64,000 bases of DNA, taken from assembly GCF_900102005.1 (NCBI RefSeq), contig NZ_LT627736.1, positions 558,001-622,000 on the forward strand, written 5' to 3'. Each line of letters starts with the position of its first letter. Within the stretch, counting starts at the first letter, position 1. The notes beneath the pieces are model-generated. The model was not told the DNA's origin, searched no databases, and was given only the letters and a program-made list of their open reading frames with translations. Position numbers and translations under genes: made by a program. Positions 12,302-21,807 of the stretch are shown here, piece after piece. The stretch is from Microbacterium sp. LKL04. Lineage in GTDB: Bacteria; Actinomycetota; Actinomycetes; Actinomycetales; Microbacteriaceae.

Positions 12302-12952
12302 ATGACGGATGCTGCGCCTCTGCAGGACGACGCCGTCGCGGTTCGTGTGACGCAGACCGAGACGGTCTTCGAGGGGCACGTCTGGAATCTCCGCCGGGAC
12401 GAGTTCGCCTACGGCGACGGGTCGATCATCCGCGAGTACGTCGACCACTCCGGTGCGGTCGCCGTCCTGGCGCTCGACGACGACGGGCGCGTCCTCCTCA
12501 TCCGTCAGTACCGTCACCCGGTCGGCTTCCGCGATTGGGAGATCCCGGCAGGCCTGCTGGACGTGCCGGGGGAGGACCCCCTCGAGGCCGCGAAGCGCGA
12601 GCTCGCCGAGGAGGCGGACCTGACCGGCGAGCGGTGGGACGTGCTCTCGGACTTCTTCACGAGCCCCGGCGGCAGCGACGAGGCGATCCGCATCTATCTG
12701 GCCCGCGGACTCGCGGCGACGTCCGAAGCCTTCGCCCGCACCGAGGAGGAAGCGGACATCGAGGTGCGGTGGGTGGCGCTGGATGAGGTCGTCGACGCGG
12801 TCCTGGCTCGGAAGCTCCAGAACCCGTCGCTCGTCATCGCGGCCCTCGCCGCCGCTGCCGGCCGCTCCCGCGAGTGGACGACGCTCGGCGCCGCCGACGC
12901 GCCGTGGCCGGGACGCTCGCGTCCCGTGGGCGCGGACCGACCGCAGGGCTGA
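12302..12952 (+). CDS. Nudix hydrolase, ADP-ribose pyrophosphatase-like
   Basis: This 216-residue Nudix protein corresponds to Rv1700, an ADP-ribose pyrophosphatase cleaving ADP-ribose to AMP and ribose-5-phosphate. The Nudix box runs from about residue 84 to 107, with the Mg-binding core R99-E100-L-A-E103-E104. It has one extra residue between the first Gly and Glu91, and Asp instead of Gly in the last position, as in the ADP-ribose subfamily. IRQYRHPVGFRDWEIPAG, just before the box, is typical of these enzymes. The ATG lies 3 nt after pyrG and 6 nt separate it from xerD. Confidence 0.9.
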   Translation: MTDAAPLQDDAVAVRVTQTETVFEGHVWNLRRDEFAYGDGSIIREYVDHSGAVAVLALDDDGRVLLIRQYRHPVGFRDWEIPAGLLDVPGEDPLEAAKRELAEEADLTGERWDVLSDFFTSPGGSDEAIRIYLARGLAATSEAFARTEEEADIEVRWVALDEVVDAVLARKLQNPSLVIAALAAAAGRSREWTTLGAADAPWPGRSRPVGADRPQG

Positions 12953-12958
12953 GGCGCC

Positions 12959-13882
12959 GTGAGGCTCGCGCGCGCCGTCGACGCGTTCCTCCGGCACATC
13001 ACGATCGAGCGCGGACTGTCGGCGCACACCGTCGCGGCCTACCGTCGCGACCTGGCCGGGTACCTCGCGTGGCTCGCTGAGCGGGGCGTCGAGGACACGG
13101 ATGCCGTGACGGGGGAGCTCGTCACCGGGTTCGCGGCGGAACGCGCGTCATCCGAGCCACCGCCGGCGTCGACCTCGTTGGCGCGGCTGCAGTCCGCCAT
13201 CCGCAGCTTCCATCGCTTCCTCGCACGCGAGGGCATCGTGACGGACGATCCGACGACGAAGCTGCGGCCACCCAAGGCGCCGATGCGCCTCCCGAAGGCG
13301 TTGCCCGTCGAGGACGTTCTCCGGCTGTTGGATGCCGCCGGCCCCGCGCCCGCGGACGCCGCACCCGGCGAACTCGTCGGCCTGCGTGATCGCGCGCTGC
13401 TCGAGCTCCTGTACGCGACGGGTGCGCGCGTGTCGGAGATCGTCGACCTGGACGTCGACGATCTGATGCACGGCGAGGTCCTGCGGGTGCGCGGCAAGGG
13501 GTCGAAGGAACGCATCGTCCCCGTCGGGTCGTACGCGCGAGCGTCGGTGGACGCCTACCTCACCCGCGCGAGGCCGGAGCTGTCGCGCCGCGGGCGGGCG
13601 ACGCCGCGAGCGTTCCTCGGCGCGCGGGGAGCTCCGCTGTCGCGGCAGAGCGCGTGGCTCGTGATCCAGCAGGCCGCCGAGCGGGCGGGGATCACCGCCC
13701 ACGTGTCTCCGCACACGCTCCGGCACTCGTTCGCGACGCACCTGTTGCAGGGCGGTGCCGACGTCCGCGTCGTGCAGGAGCTCCTCGGCCACGCCTCGGT
13801 CGCCACGACTCAGATCTACACGCACGTCACGGTGGATGCGCTCCGCGACGTGTATCTCACCTCGCACCCGCGCGCGAGATGA
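12959..13882 (+). CDS. xerD: Tyrosine recombinase XerD
   Basis: This 307-residue site-specific recombinase resolves chromosome dimers at dif with XerC and FtsK. An N-terminal SAM-like core-binding domain spans about 1-95 and the catalytic domain about 110-307. All six active-site residues are visible: Arg157 (GARVSE), Lys180 (RGKGSKE), His252 and Arg255 (PHTLRHS), His278 (LLGHAS) and nucleophile Tyr287 (TQIYTHV). The GTG start is 6 nt after the Nudix stop. Position before parA-scpA-scpB matches Rv1701, so this is the housekeeping enzyme rather than a phage integrase. Confidence 0.94.
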   Translation: MRLARAVDAFLRHITIERGLSAHTVAAYRRDLAGYLAWLAERGVEDTDAVTGELVTGFAAERASSEPPPASTSLARLQSAIRSFHRFLAREGIVTDDPTTKLRPPKAPMRLPKALPVEDVLRLLDAAGPAPADAAPGELVGLRDRALLELLYATGARVSEIVDLDVDDLMHGEVLRVRGKGSKERIVPVGSYARASVDAYLTRARPELSRRGRATPRAFLGARGAPLSRQSAWLVIQQAAERAGITAHVSPHTLRHSFATHLLQGGADVRVVQELLGHASVATTQIYTHVTVDALRDVYLTSHPRAR

Positions 13883-13971
13883 CTCCGGGTGCCCGGCTGC
13901 GGGGAGTCGCTCCACGGCGGTCCGCGACGGGGTGACTAGACTCGGGTGAGCACGGCGAAGGCGGGAGATCA

Positions 13972-14862
13972 GTGGCGAGCAAGCGGAGTACGGCGGACGT
14001 CGATTCGACGGTGGCGACCGACACCCCGATGGGGCCGACGGGTCGTCCCTACCACGGCTTCCCGACCCCGCCGAAGCTCGACGGACACGGTCCCGCACGC
14101 ATCATCTCGCTGTGCAACCAGAAGGGCGGCGTCGGCAAGACGACGACCACCATCAACCTGGCCGCCGGTCTCGCTTCTTACGGGCGTCGGGTGCTCGCGG
14201 TCGACTTCGACCCGCAGGGCGCCCTGTCCGCCGGACTCGGCGTGCAGACGCACGAGACGGCGACGATCTACGACCTCCTCCTCGACCCGAAGCGGGACCC
14301 GAACGAGGTCATCGTCTCGACGTCGGTAGAGGGCCTCGACATCCTGCCCGCCAACATCGACCTGTCGGCGGCCGAGGTGCACCTCGTCAACGAGGTCGCC
14401 CGCGAGACGATCCTGGCCCGAGTGCTCCGCAAGGTCGCCGGCGACTACGACGTCATCCTCATCGACTGCCAGCCCTCGCTGGGTCTCCTCACCGTCAACG
14501 CGCTGACGGCGAGCCACGGTGTGCTCATCCCGCTCGAGTGCGAGTTCTTCGCCCTCCGCGGTGTCGCCCTCCTGATCGAGACGATCGACAAGGTGCGCGA
14601 CCGGCTTAACCCGGCGATCACCCTCGACGGCGTGCTCGCGACGATGTACGACCCGCGCACGCTGCACTCCCGCGAGGTCCTGGAGCGGGTCGTCGACGCG
14701 TTCGGCGACGACGTGCTCGAGACCGTCATCGGCCGCACGGTGAAGTTCCCCGATGCGTCCGTCGCGGGCGTGCCGATCACGAAGTTCGCTCCCGAGCACT
14801 CCGCCGCCCAGGCGTACCTGCGCCTCGCGCGGGAGCTGGTCTCCCGTGGCGCCGTCGCCTGA
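13972..14862 (+). CDS. ParA/Soj-like ATPase of the scpAB operon (Rv1708-like)
   Basis: This 296-residue deviant Walker-A ATPase has KGGVGKTT at 51-58, preceded by LCNQ. The switch region is DFDPQGALSAGL and the second motif is LIDCQPSLGLLTVNAL. Family members dimerise on ATP and bind DNA non-specifically. No parB lies nearby; the gene overlaps scpA by 17 nt, as in M. tuberculosis Rv1708-Rv1709, suggesting a role with condensin rather than as the ori-proximal ParA. The GTG start follows GGGAGATCA. A TAGACT hexamer near 13936 may be its -10. Confidence 0.9.
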   Translation: MASKRSTADVDSTVATDTPMGPTGRPYHGFPTPPKLDGHGPARIISLCNQKGGVGKTTTTINLAAGLASYGRRVLAVDFDPQGALSAGLGVQTHETATIYDLLLDPKRDPNEVIVSTSVEGLDILPANIDLSAAEVHLVNEVARETILARVLRKVAGDYDVILIDCQPSLGLLTVNALTASHGVLIPLECEFFALRGVALLIETIDKVRDRLNPAITLDGVLATMYDPRTLHSREVLERVVDAFGDDVLETVIGRTVKFPDASVAGVPITKFAPEHSAAQAYLRLARELVSRGAVA

Positions 14863-15700
14863 CGAGGGCCCCGACGCCGCCGCTGCGCCCTCTCAGGCCG
14901 AGTCGACCGAGGCTGCGGACGATCGCTTCCGCGTGTCACTCGGCAACTTCGACGGTCCGTTCGACCTGCTCCTGACCCTCATCTCGAAGCACGAGCTCGA
15001 CATCACCGAGGTCTCGCTGAGCAAAGTCACCGATGAGTTCATCTCGTACCTGAAGGGGCTCGACGACGACGTCGATCTCGACCAGGCATCCGAGTTCCTG
15101 GTCGTCGCAGCCACCCTGCTCGACATGAAGGTCGCGGGGCTGCTGCCGCAGGGGGAGCTCGTGGATGCGGAATCCGTCGCCCTGCTCGAGGCCCGAGATC
15201 TGCTCTTCGCCCGTCTGCTGCAGTACCGCGCCTTCAAGGAGGTGTCCGCGTGGTTCGCGCGGTGCCTGGAGCGGGAGGGCAAGCGTCACATGCGGGCCGT
15301 CCGCCTCGACGAGAAGCACCGGCGGGCCGTGCCCGAGCTCGTCTGGACGCTGTCACCCGACGACTTCGCCGCGATCGCGATGCTCGCCTTCGCGCCGAAG
15401 GAGATCCCGCACGTCGGGCTCGACCACCTTCACGCGCCGCTCGTGTCGATCCGGGAGCAGGCCGCGATCGTCGTGACGCTGCTGCGGGATGCCGGTCAGC
15501 TCAACTTCCGCGAGCTCGTTGCCGGCGTCACGCAGACCGGCGTCGTCGTGGCGCGCTTCATCGCCGTCCTCGAGCTGTACCGTCACGCCGCGCTGTCTTT
15601 CGAGCAGCTCGAGCCGCTGGGGGAGCTGACCCTCCGGTGGACCGCCGACCGCTGGTCCGAAGAGAACCTCGCCACGTTGGGAGCCGACTATGACCGATGA
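14846..15700 (+). CDS. scpA: Segregation and condensation protein A (kleisin)
   Basis: This 284-residue kleisin subunit of the SMC-ScpA-ScpB condensin bridges the SMC heads. The N-terminal signature is FDGPFDLLLTLI near residue 36, followed by the helical region with ELDITEVSLSKVTDEF. A winged-helix C-terminus (LELYRHAALSFEQLEPLG) binds the SMC cap. The frame is open upstream, but the GTG at 14846 gives the expected short disordered leader and a 17-nt overlap with the ParA-like gene. The 3' end overlaps scpB by 11 nt. Confidence 0.93.
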   Translation: MAPSPDEGPDAAAAPSQAESTEAADDRFRVSLGNFDGPFDLLLTLISKHELDITEVSLSKVTDEFISYLKGLDDDVDLDQASEFLVVAATLLDMKVAGLLPQGELVDAESVALLEARDLLFARLLQYRAFKEVSAWFARCLEREGKRHMRAVRLDEKHRRAVPELVWTLSPDDFAAIAMLAFAPKEIPHVGLDHLHAPLVSIREQAAIVVTLLRDAGQLNFRELVAGVTQTGVVVARFIAVLELYRHAALSFEQLEPLGELTLRWTADRWSEENLATLGADYDR

Positions 15701-16295
15701 CGCCACCGAGATCGAGGCGCCACCGCGTTCGCAGGACGCCGGGGACATCGCTCGCCGCCTCGAGGCGATCCTGATGATCATCGACGAGCCGCAGAGCCTC
15801 GTCTCACTCGCCGCCGCCGTCGGCGCCCCCGTCGCCACCGTCCGCCGCGCCGTCGACGAGCTCGTCGCCGACTACGACGGGGAGCGTTCCGGGCCGAGGC
15901 GCGGGTTCGAGCTGCGCGAGGTCGGCGGGGGATGGCGCTTCTACGTGCGCGACGAGCACGACGACCTGGTGGCCGAGTTCGTCAACGGGCAGGCGCCGTC
16001 GCGGCTGTCGCAGGCCGCGCTCGAGACGCTCGCCGTCATCGCCTACAAGCAGCCGGTGTCGCGCAGTCAGGTCGCGTCGATCCGTGCCGTGAACGTCGAC
16101 TCCGTCGTGCGAACGCTCCTCGCCCGCGGCCTCATCACCGAAGCGTTCACCGACCCCGAGACCGGGGCCATCAACTACCGCACCACCGACGCGCTGCTCG
16201 GTCACCTGGGGATCAACTCCCTCGACGAGCTGCCCCCCATCTCCCCGCTGCTGGATGACGGCTCCGCGGGATTCGAAGGAGAGACCATCCGATGA
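15690..16295 (+). CDS. scpB: Segregation and condensation protein B
   Basis: This 201-residue protein has two winged-helix domains, the usual ScpB architecture. The first is ILMIIDEPQSLVSLAAAV and the second is AALETLAVIAYKQPVSRSQV. It dimerises and binds the ScpA linker in the SMC condensin. The ATG at 15690 lies inside the last codons of scpA. The stop overlaps the next gene by 4 nt, giving a fully coupled parA-scpA-scpB-rluB series. Confidence 0.95.
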   Translation: MTDDATEIEAPPRSQDAGDIARRLEAILMIIDEPQSLVSLAAAVGAPVATVRRAVDELVADYDGERSGPRRGFELREVGGGWRFYVRDEHDDLVAEFVNGQAPSRLSQAALETLAVIAYKQPVSRSQVASIRAVNVDSVVRTLLARGLITEAFTDPETGAINYRTTDALLGHLGINSLDELPPISPLLDDGSAGFEGETIR

Positions 16296-17074
16296 ACGAC
16301 CAGTCCGACGAGAACCGGGTCCGGCTGCAGAAGGTCCTCGCGAACGCGGGAGTCGCCTCGCGCCGCGTCTCCGAGCAGTACATCGTCGAGGGCCGCGTGC
16401 GGGTGAACGGCGTCGTGGTCACCGAGCTCGGATCGCGGATCGACCCAGAGACCGATCAGGTCGACGTCGACGGCACCGCGATCCAGCTCGACACCAGCAA
16501 GCGGTACGTGATCCTCAACAAGCCCACGGGCGTCGTGTCGTCGATGAAGGACGACCAGGGCCGACCCGACTTGCGACGCTTCACGAAGGACTGGCCCGAG
16601 CGCCTCTACAACGTGGGGCGGTTGGATGCCGAGACGAGCGGACTCCTCGTCCTCACCAACGACGGCGAGCTCGCCCACGTCCTCGCGCACCCGTCATTCG
16701 GGGTCACCAAGGTGTACATCGCGAAGGTGTCGGGTCGCGTGCTGCCGCAGACCATCGCGCAGCTCACCAAGGGCATCGAGCTGGAGGACGGTCCGATCGC
16801 GGCCGACAAGGCGCGGCTGCTCGACGCGAGCGGGGACACGAGTCTCGTCGAGCTGACGCTGCACTCGGGACGCAACCGCATCGTCCGCCGCATGATGGCG
16901 GCGGTCGGCCACCCCGTCGAAGAGCTGGTCCGCCGCCAGTTCGGGCCGCTCCACCTGGGCACGCTCCCAGCGGGTCGGGCACGCGAATTGACTACAGTGG
17001 AACGCGGTGCGCTGTTGACTCTCGCGCGCCAGGCGGAGACCCCGCCCGGGGATCCCACTCAGGAGCAGTTGTGA
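16292..17074 (+). CDS. rluB: rRNA pseudouridine synthase, RsuA/RluB family
   Basis: This 260-residue enzyme converts a specific rRNA uridine to pseudouridine. An S4 RNA-binding domain (about 9-65, RLQKVLANAGVASRR) precedes the catalytic domain. The catalytic Asp is Asp112 in NVGRLDAETSGLL. A late motif ELTLHSGRNRIVRRMMAAVG is typical of RluB/RsuA. The locus matches Rv1711. The exact 23S or 16S target is inferred from the family. The ATG overlaps scpB as ATGA, and the stop overlaps the GTG of tyrA. Confidence 0.92.
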   Translation: MNDQSDENRVRLQKVLANAGVASRRVSEQYIVEGRVRVNGVVVTELGSRIDPETDQVDVDGTAIQLDTSKRYVILNKPTGVVSSMKDDQGRPDLRRFTKDWPERLYNVGRLDAETSGLLVLTNDGELAHVLAHPSFGVTKVYIAKVSGRVLPQTIAQLTKGIELEDGPIAADKARLLDASGDTSLVELTLHSGRNRIVRRMMAAVGHPVEELVRRQFGPLHLGTLPAGRARELTTVERGALLTLARQAETPPGDPTQEQL

Positions 17075-18186
17075 CCGACGCCATCGACGCGCGCGCCCGC
17101 GCCGTCCGTACGAGCGGACTCGTCCGCATCGTCGGCGCAGGCCTGCTCGGTTCGAGCATCGGCCACGCGCTGCGCGCGCTCGGTGTCGACGTCGTCCTGG
17201 CCGACGCGTCGCCCGCCCAGCTCCGCCTGGCGGTCGACTACGGCGCGGGGCGCGTGTCCCGAGACGACGATCGGCCGAGCCTCGTCGTCGTCGCCGTCCC
17301 GCCGGATGTCACCGCCGATGTCATCGAACGTGAACTCGGTGCCTTCCCGGATGCCGTCGTCACGGACGTCGCGAGCGTCAAGCTCGAGCCGCTCCTGGCG
17401 CTGCGTGAGCGCGGGGTCGACCTGTCGCGCTACATCGGGTCCCACCCGATGGCCGGTCGCGAACGTGGCGGAGCCATCTCGGCGCGCGCCGACATCTTCT
17501 TCGGACGACCGTGGGTCATCTGCCGCGACGAGGAGACCTCCGCGCGCGACCTCGCCGTCGTGGAGGGCCTCGCCCTCGATCTCGGCGCCAGCCTCGTCGA
17601 GATGACCCCCGAGGAACACGACCGCTCCGTCGCTCTCGTCTCGCACGTGCCGCAGCTCGTGGCGTCCCTCCTCGCAGGACGCTTCGTCGCCGCCGAGGAC
17701 GCGTCGCTGCGTCTCGCGGGCCAGGGCGTCCGCGACACGACCCGCATCGCGGCATCCGCTCCGGAACTGTGGGTGCAGATCCTCGGTGCGAACGCCGAGC
17801 CCGTCGTCGACGTGCTCGACGCCCTCGCGGCCGACCTGACCACCGTCGCCGGCGCTCTCCGCGCGCCGGACGCCCCCGGTTCGCGTCGCGCCGTCGCCGA
17901 CACGATCCGTCGCGGCAACGAAGGCGTCGAGCGACTGCCCGGCAAGCACGGACAGAACCGCCGATTCGAGACGGTGGTCGTCATGGTCGACGACACCCCC
18001 GGCCAGCTGGGGCGCTTGTTCGGCGACCTCGGTGAGCTGCGCGTCAACGTCGAGGACTTCCGGCTCGAGCACTCCCCGGGCGCCCAGTTCGGCCTCGGCG
18101 AGATCAGCGTCGTCCCCTCCGCCGTGACCATCGCCACCGACGGCCTCTCGGCGCGCGGCTGGAAGATTGCGAGCCTCAATGACTGA
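17071..18186 (+). CDS. tyrA: Prephenate dehydrogenase
   Basis: This 371-residue NAD(P)-dependent enzyme oxidatively decarboxylates prephenate (or arogenate) in tyrosine synthesis. The Rossmann motif is GAGLLGSS at 22-29. The catalytic His lies in [12 protein letters not shown], and DTTRIAAS follows further on. Residues about 290-371 resemble an ACT regulatory domain ([16 protein letters not shown]), so feedback inhibition by tyrosine is plausible. The GTG start overlaps the rluB stop. In M. tuberculosis tyrA is elsewhere; tyrA-cmk-der order is known in other Actinobacteria. Confidence 0.93.
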   Translation: MTDAIDARARAVRTSGLVRIVGAGLLGSSIGHALRALGVDVVLADASPAQLRLAVDYGAGRVSRDDDRPSLVVVAVPPDVTADVIERELGAFPDAVVTDVASVKLEPLLALRERGVDLSRYIGSHPMAGRERGGAISARADIFFGRPWVICRDEETSARDLAVVEGLALDLGASLVEMTPEEHDRSVALVSHVPQLVASLLAGRFVAAEDASLRLAGQGVRDTTRIAASAPELWVQILGANAEPVVDVLDALAADLTTVAGALRAPDAPGSRRAVADTIRRGNEGVERLPGKHGQNRRFETVVVMVDDTPGQLGRLFGDLGELRVNVEDFRLEHSPGAQFGLGEISVVPSAVTIATDGLSARGWKIASLND

Positions 18187-18856
18187 CCCGATCACGATCG
18201 CCATCGACGGCCCCGCAGGCAGCGGCAAGTCGAGCGTGTCGAAGGAAGCTGCCCGACGCCTGGGCTACGGCTACCTCGACACCGGTGCCGCCTATCGGGC
18301 GCTGGCCTGGCACGTCCTGCAGCACGGCGCCGACACGTCCGACGCCTCGGCCGTCGTCGACGCCGCCGGCGACTTCGACTACGCCATCTCGCTCGACCCC
18401 GACGAGTACTGGGTGCGGGTGGGGGAGACCTCGGTCACCGAGGCGATCCGCGAGCCCCGTGTCAGCTCAGCCGTGAGCGGTGTGGCGCGCGTGCCGGTGA
18501 TCCGCGAGCAGGTCAACGTGCTGTTCCGTCGCCTCGTGGCCGAATCCGGTCGCCCCGGCGTCATCGTCGAGGGACGCGACATCACGACCGTCGTCGCCCC
18601 CGACGCCCCCGTGCGGATCCTTCTGACCGCCGCCCCCGAGGTGCGCGCCGCGCGGCGCAGCGCCGAATTGACCACAGAGGATGCCGCGGCTGTCGCCGCC
18701 GCGCTGCACAAGCGTGACGCATCCGACTCCCAGGTCGTCGACTTCCTCACCGCCGCCCCCGGCGTGACGGTCGTCGACTCGACCGACCTGGACTTCGCAC
18801 AGACCGTCGACGCCGTCCTGGACGTCGTGCGGTCGGGAACGGAAGGCTCGCGATGA
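18179..18856 (+). CDS. cmk: Cytidylate kinase
   Basis: This 225-residue kinase phosphorylates CMP and dCMP with ATP. The P-loop GPAGSGKSS spans 11-19, the [10 protein letters not shown] motif follows, and [18 protein letters not shown] is the acceptor-site region. The ATG at 18179 sits within the last 8 nt of tyrA; a TTG 12 nt earlier is possible but less likely. The gene overlaps der by 4 nt. With pyrG it supports CTP/dCTP supply. Confidence 0.95.
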   Translation: MTDPITIAIDGPAGSGKSSVSKEAARRLGYGYLDTGAAYRALAWHVLQHGADTSDASAVVDAAGDFDYAISLDPDEYWVRVGETSVTEAIREPRVSSAVSGVARVPVIREQVNVLFRRLVAESGRPGVIVEGRDITTVVAPDAPVRILLTAAPEVRAARRSAELTTEDAAAVAAALHKRDASDSQVVDFLTAAPGVTVVDSTDLDFAQTVDAVLDVVRSGTEGSR

Positions 18857-20382
18857 GCGCCGAAGACGATTACGAATACGAAGGCGGGCCCGACCAGCTC
18901 GAGGAGAAGCTCGCGAACCTCGACGAGGACCTCGCCGAGCAGCGCGCTGCCGCACTCCGCGCCTCGCTCGCCGATTACGAGCTCGACGAGGACGACGACG
19001 ACCTGCTGGCCGGCTTCACCGCGGGCGGCGAGGTCGTGGAGATGCTGCCGGCCCTGCCGGTCGTCGCTATCGTCGGACGGCCCAACGTCGGCAAGTCCGC
19101 CCTCGTCAACCGCATCCTCGGCCGCCGCGAGGCCGTCGTCGAGGACACCCCCGGTGTCACCCGCGACCGCGTGAGCTACAAGGCCGAGTGGATGGACCGT
19201 CGCTTCACGCTCGTCGACACCGGCGGGTGGGAGCACGACGCCAAGGGCATCGACCGTTCCGTCGCAGCCCAAGCCGAGATCGCGATCGAGCTGTGCGACG
19301 TCGTGATGTTCGTCGTCGACGCGATGGTCGGCGCGACAGCGACCGACGAGCAGGTCGTCCGCATGCTCCGCAAGACCGACAAGCCGGTTTTCCTCGTCGC
19401 CAACAAGATCGATGACGCCCGTCAGGAGCCCGAGGCCGCGGCGCTATGGAACCTGGGCCTCGGCGAGCCGCACCCCGTCTCCGCGATCCACGGTCGCGGC
19501 GTCGCCGACCTGCTCGACGAGATCATGAAGGTGCTGCCCGAGGTCTCGGCCGTCGCGAAGAACGAGCTCGGCGGGCCACGCCGCGTCGCGATCCTCGGTC
19601 GCCCGAACGTCGGCAAGTCGTCGCTGCTGAACAAGGCCGCGGGCGAAGAGCGCGTCGTCGTCAACGACCTCGCCGGCACCACCCGCGACCCGGTCGACGA
19701 GGTCGTCGAGCTCGGCGGCAAGCTGTGGCGTCTGGTCGACACCGCAGGCATCCGTCGTCGCGTGCACCTGCAGCAGGGCGCCGACTTCTACGCGTCGCTC
19801 CGCACCAGCGCGGCCCTCGAGAAGGCCGAGGTCGCCGTCGTCGTCCTGGATGTGACCGAGACGATCAGCGTGCAGGACCTGAACATCATCGACCTGGTCC
19901 TCGAGTCCGGCCGTGCCCTCGTCCTCGCGTTCAACAAGTGGGATCGCCTGAACGACGACGACATGGACAACGCCGACCGTCGCCGCTACCTCGAGCGGGA
20001 GATCGAGCAGGACCTCGCGCACGTCACGTGGGCGCCGCGCGTGAACCTCTCGGCCCGCACCGGCCGTCACCTCGACAAGCTCGTCCCGGCGCTCGAGACG
20101 GCGCTGGAATCGTGGGATCAGCGCATCCCAACCGGCAAGTTCAACGCGTTCCTCGCCGAACTCATCGCCGAGCACCCGCACCCGCTCCGCGGCGGAAAGC
20201 AGCCCCGCATCCTGTTCGGAACGCAGGCGTCGACGCGTCCGCCGACATTCGTGCTGTTCACGACCGGATTCCTCGACCCTGGGTACCGCCGCTTCATCCA
20301 GCGGCGCCTGCGCGAGATCTTCGGGTTCGAGGGCACCCCGATCATCACGAACATGCGCGTGCGCGAGCGTCGCCAGCGCTGA
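18853..20382 (+). CDS. der: Ribosome biogenesis GTPase Der (EngA)
   Basis: This 509-residue protein has two tandem TRAFAC GTPase domains. Each has a GRPNVGKS P-loop (near residues 76-83 and 251-258), a DTxG switch and an NKxD motif (NKID, NKWD). A KH-like C-terminal domain follows. Der is essential for 50S assembly. The first 60 or so residues are an acidic extension (DEDLAEQ..., [10 protein letters not shown]) typical of actinobacterial Der. It is the last gene of the overlapping series and is followed by 127 bp of spacer. Confidence 0.96.
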   Translation: MSAEDDYEYEGGPDQLEEKLANLDEDLAEQRAAALRASLADYELDEDDDDLLAGFTAGGEVVEMLPALPVVAIVGRPNVGKSALVNRILGRREAVVEDTPGVTRDRVSYKAEWMDRRFTLVDTGGWEHDAKGIDRSVAAQAEIAIELCDVVMFVVDAMVGATATDEQVVRMLRKTDKPVFLVANKIDDARQEPEAAALWNLGLGEPHPVSAIHGRGVADLLDEIMKVLPEVSAVAKNELGGPRRVAILGRPNVGKSSLLNKAAGEERVVVNDLAGTTRDPVDEVVELGGKLWRLVDTAGIRRRVHLQQGADFYASLRTSAALEKAEVAVVVLDVTETISVQDLNIIDLVLESGRALVLAFNKWDRLNDDDMDNADRRRYLEREIEQDLAHVTWAPRVNLSARTGRHLDKLVPALETALESWDQRIPTGKFNAFLAELIAEHPHPLRGGKQPRILFGTQASTRPPTFVLFTTGFLDPGYRRFIQRRLREIFGFEGTPIITNMRVRERRQR

Positions 20383-20406
20383 CGCCTGCCCGCCGTCATC
20401 TCCTTC

Positions 20407-20440
20407 GTTGTCTGCGGGCAGGCTGAGTTGTCTGCGGGCA
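20407..20440 (+). repeat. Two 14-bp direct repeats, 20-bp period
   Basis: GTTGTCTGCGGGCA occurs at 20407-20420 and again, identically, at 20427-20440, separated by GGCTGA. The pair lies in the 127-bp spacer between der and the Nudix/NYN gene. Two helical turns of spacing would suit a dimeric regulator, but no function is shown. Confidence 0.5.
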
Positions 20441-20509
20441 CGCTGGGGATCTGTTCCGCGACATGACGGATGCCGCACCTCGCCGCCGAGCGCGTGAGAG
20501 GCTGATCGC

Positions 20510-21406
20510 ATGAGGATCGAGGAACCGTCGAGCGGGCCGCCACGCCCCTCCGGTCCTCGTGATCCGGGCGATGCCTGGGTGGTGACCGACGCGGGTGAGC
20601 GGTATTGGGGCCGATTCGGCGCCGCGGGCCTGCTCGCGCACGATGCCGCGCGCGGCGTCCTGCTGCAGCACCGCGTCGCGTGGAGTCACCACGGTGGCAC
20701 GTGGGGCATCCCCGGAGGTGCGCGGCACCAGGGCGAGAGCGCCACGGATGCCGCGATCCGCGAATCGCACGAAGAGGCGGGCGTTCCCGTTGCAGCCCTC
20801 CGGCCGAAGTTCACAAGCGTCCTCGATCTGGGCCTGTGGTCGTACACAACGCTCGTCGCCGACGTCGTCGACCCGTTCGAGCCGGTGATCGCCGACCCCG
20901 AGAGCTACGCACTGGAGTGGGTGCCGCTCGACGAGGTCGACGCGCTGCCCCTGCATCCCGGCTTCGCGGACGCGTGGCCGGCGCTGCGCGACCTGCTCGC
21001 CGTCCGACCCACCGTGCTGGTCGACGCGGCGAACGTCGTCGGCTCGGTTCCCGACGGGTGGTGGCGCGACCGCGCCGGTGCCGCGTCCACGTTGCTCGAG
21101 CGGCTTCAGGGTCTGTCGCGTCTGGGCCTGGCGGCTGCCGAGCTGTCGCTGCCGGGCGACACATGGTTCCCCGCCGTGGTCGCCGTGCTCGAGGGTGAGG
21201 CGCGCGCCACCGTGGACCCGGCCGGCTGCGTCGAGGTGGTGCGAGCGGATGCCGCGGGTGACGACACGCTCGTCGCCGAGGCGCGGCGGCGCGTCGGCGA
21301 CGGGGAGCGAGTCCTGCTCGTGAGCAGCGACCGCGCGCTCGGCGAGCGGGCGGTCGCGGTGGGCGCGGAGGTCCGTGGGGTGTCGTGGCTGCGCGACCGG
21401 GTGTGA
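20510..21406 (+). CDS. Nudix hydrolase fused to a NYN/PIN-like domain
   Basis: This 298-residue protein has two domains. Residues about 20-160 form a Nudix domain with a textbook box at 70-92 (G-x5-E-x7-RE-x2-EEAG), pointing to hydrolysis of a nucleoside diphosphate derivative. Residues 167-298 look like a NYN/PIN-type nuclease fold: VLVDAANVVGS at the first strand (Asp172, Asn175), further acidic residues at Asp252 and Asp274 (VSSDRALGER), and GAEVRGVSWLRDR at the end. The C-terminal assignment is by pattern only. GAGGCT six nt before the ATG may be a leaderless -10. The stop overlaps the next GTG. Confidence 0.8.
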   Translation: MRIEEPSSGPPRPSGPRDPGDAWVVTDAGERYWGRFGAAGLLAHDAARGVLLQHRVAWSHHGGTWGIPGGARHQGESATDAAIRESHEEAGVPVAALRPKFTSVLDLGLWSYTTLVADVVDPFEPVIADPESYALEWVPLDEVDALPLHPGFADAWPALRDLLAVRPTVLVDAANVVGSVPDGWWRDRAGAASTLLERLQGLSRLGLAAAELSLPGDTWFPAVVAVLEGEARATVDPAGCVEVVRADAAGDDTLVAEARRRVGDGERVLLVSSDRALGERAVAVGAEVRGVSWLRDRV

Positions 21407-21807
21407 AGCGACGGCTGCTCGGCGTCGCCGTCGCTCTGGCGGCGGTGGCCTGCGGACTGGCCGTGCACCTCGGGGCGGCGGACACCGCGGCATCCGACAT
21501 CGCCGGTGATGCGCTCTACGTCGTCGCGGTGTGGGGCGGGCTCGTGGCGCTGTTCCCCCGGGCGTCGTCGTGGCTGATCGGCGCGATCGTGGTCGCGTGG
21601 TCGGTCGGCGTCGAACTGTTCCAGCTCACGGGGCTGCCGGTCGCGTGGGCGGGGGAGTGGCCGCCGATCGTCCTCGTGTTCGGGACCGTCTTCGACGCCC
21701 GCGACCTGCTCGTGTACGCGGTGACGGGCGCCGTCCTCACCGTGACGGATGCCGGGGTCCGCAGCGCGCTCGCGCGTCACCGTGCGGCGGTGTCAGCGGC
21801 CGCGTAG
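21403..21807 (+). CDS. DUF2809 family membrane protein
   Basis: This 134-residue protein has about four hydrophobic segments. The recognisable DUF2809 core contains DIAGDALYVVAVWGG, VAWSVGVELFQLTG and FDARDLLVYAVTGAVL. The function is unknown. The GTG at 21403 overlaps the preceding TGA, like most starts in this region; a GTG 18 nt upstream is also open. The last 15 nt overlap the convergent S4-domain gene. Confidence 0.8.
   Translation: MKRRLLGVAVALAAVACGLAVHLGAADTAASDIAGDALYVVAVWGGLVALFPRASSWLIGAIVVAWSVGVELFQLTGLPVAWAGEWPPIVLVFGTVFDARDLLVYAVTGAVLTVTDAGVRSALARHRAAVSAAA

Noticed and set aside
10070..13027. 985-residue minus-strand open frame opposite recN, pyrG and the Nudix gene
   Set aside because: It is a high-GC antisense shadow covering several well-identified genes, with Asp/Arg/Val-rich shadow composition.
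12959..13882. Phage integrase
   Set aside because: Position in the conserved core block and XerD-like length and motifs make it the housekeeping recombinase.
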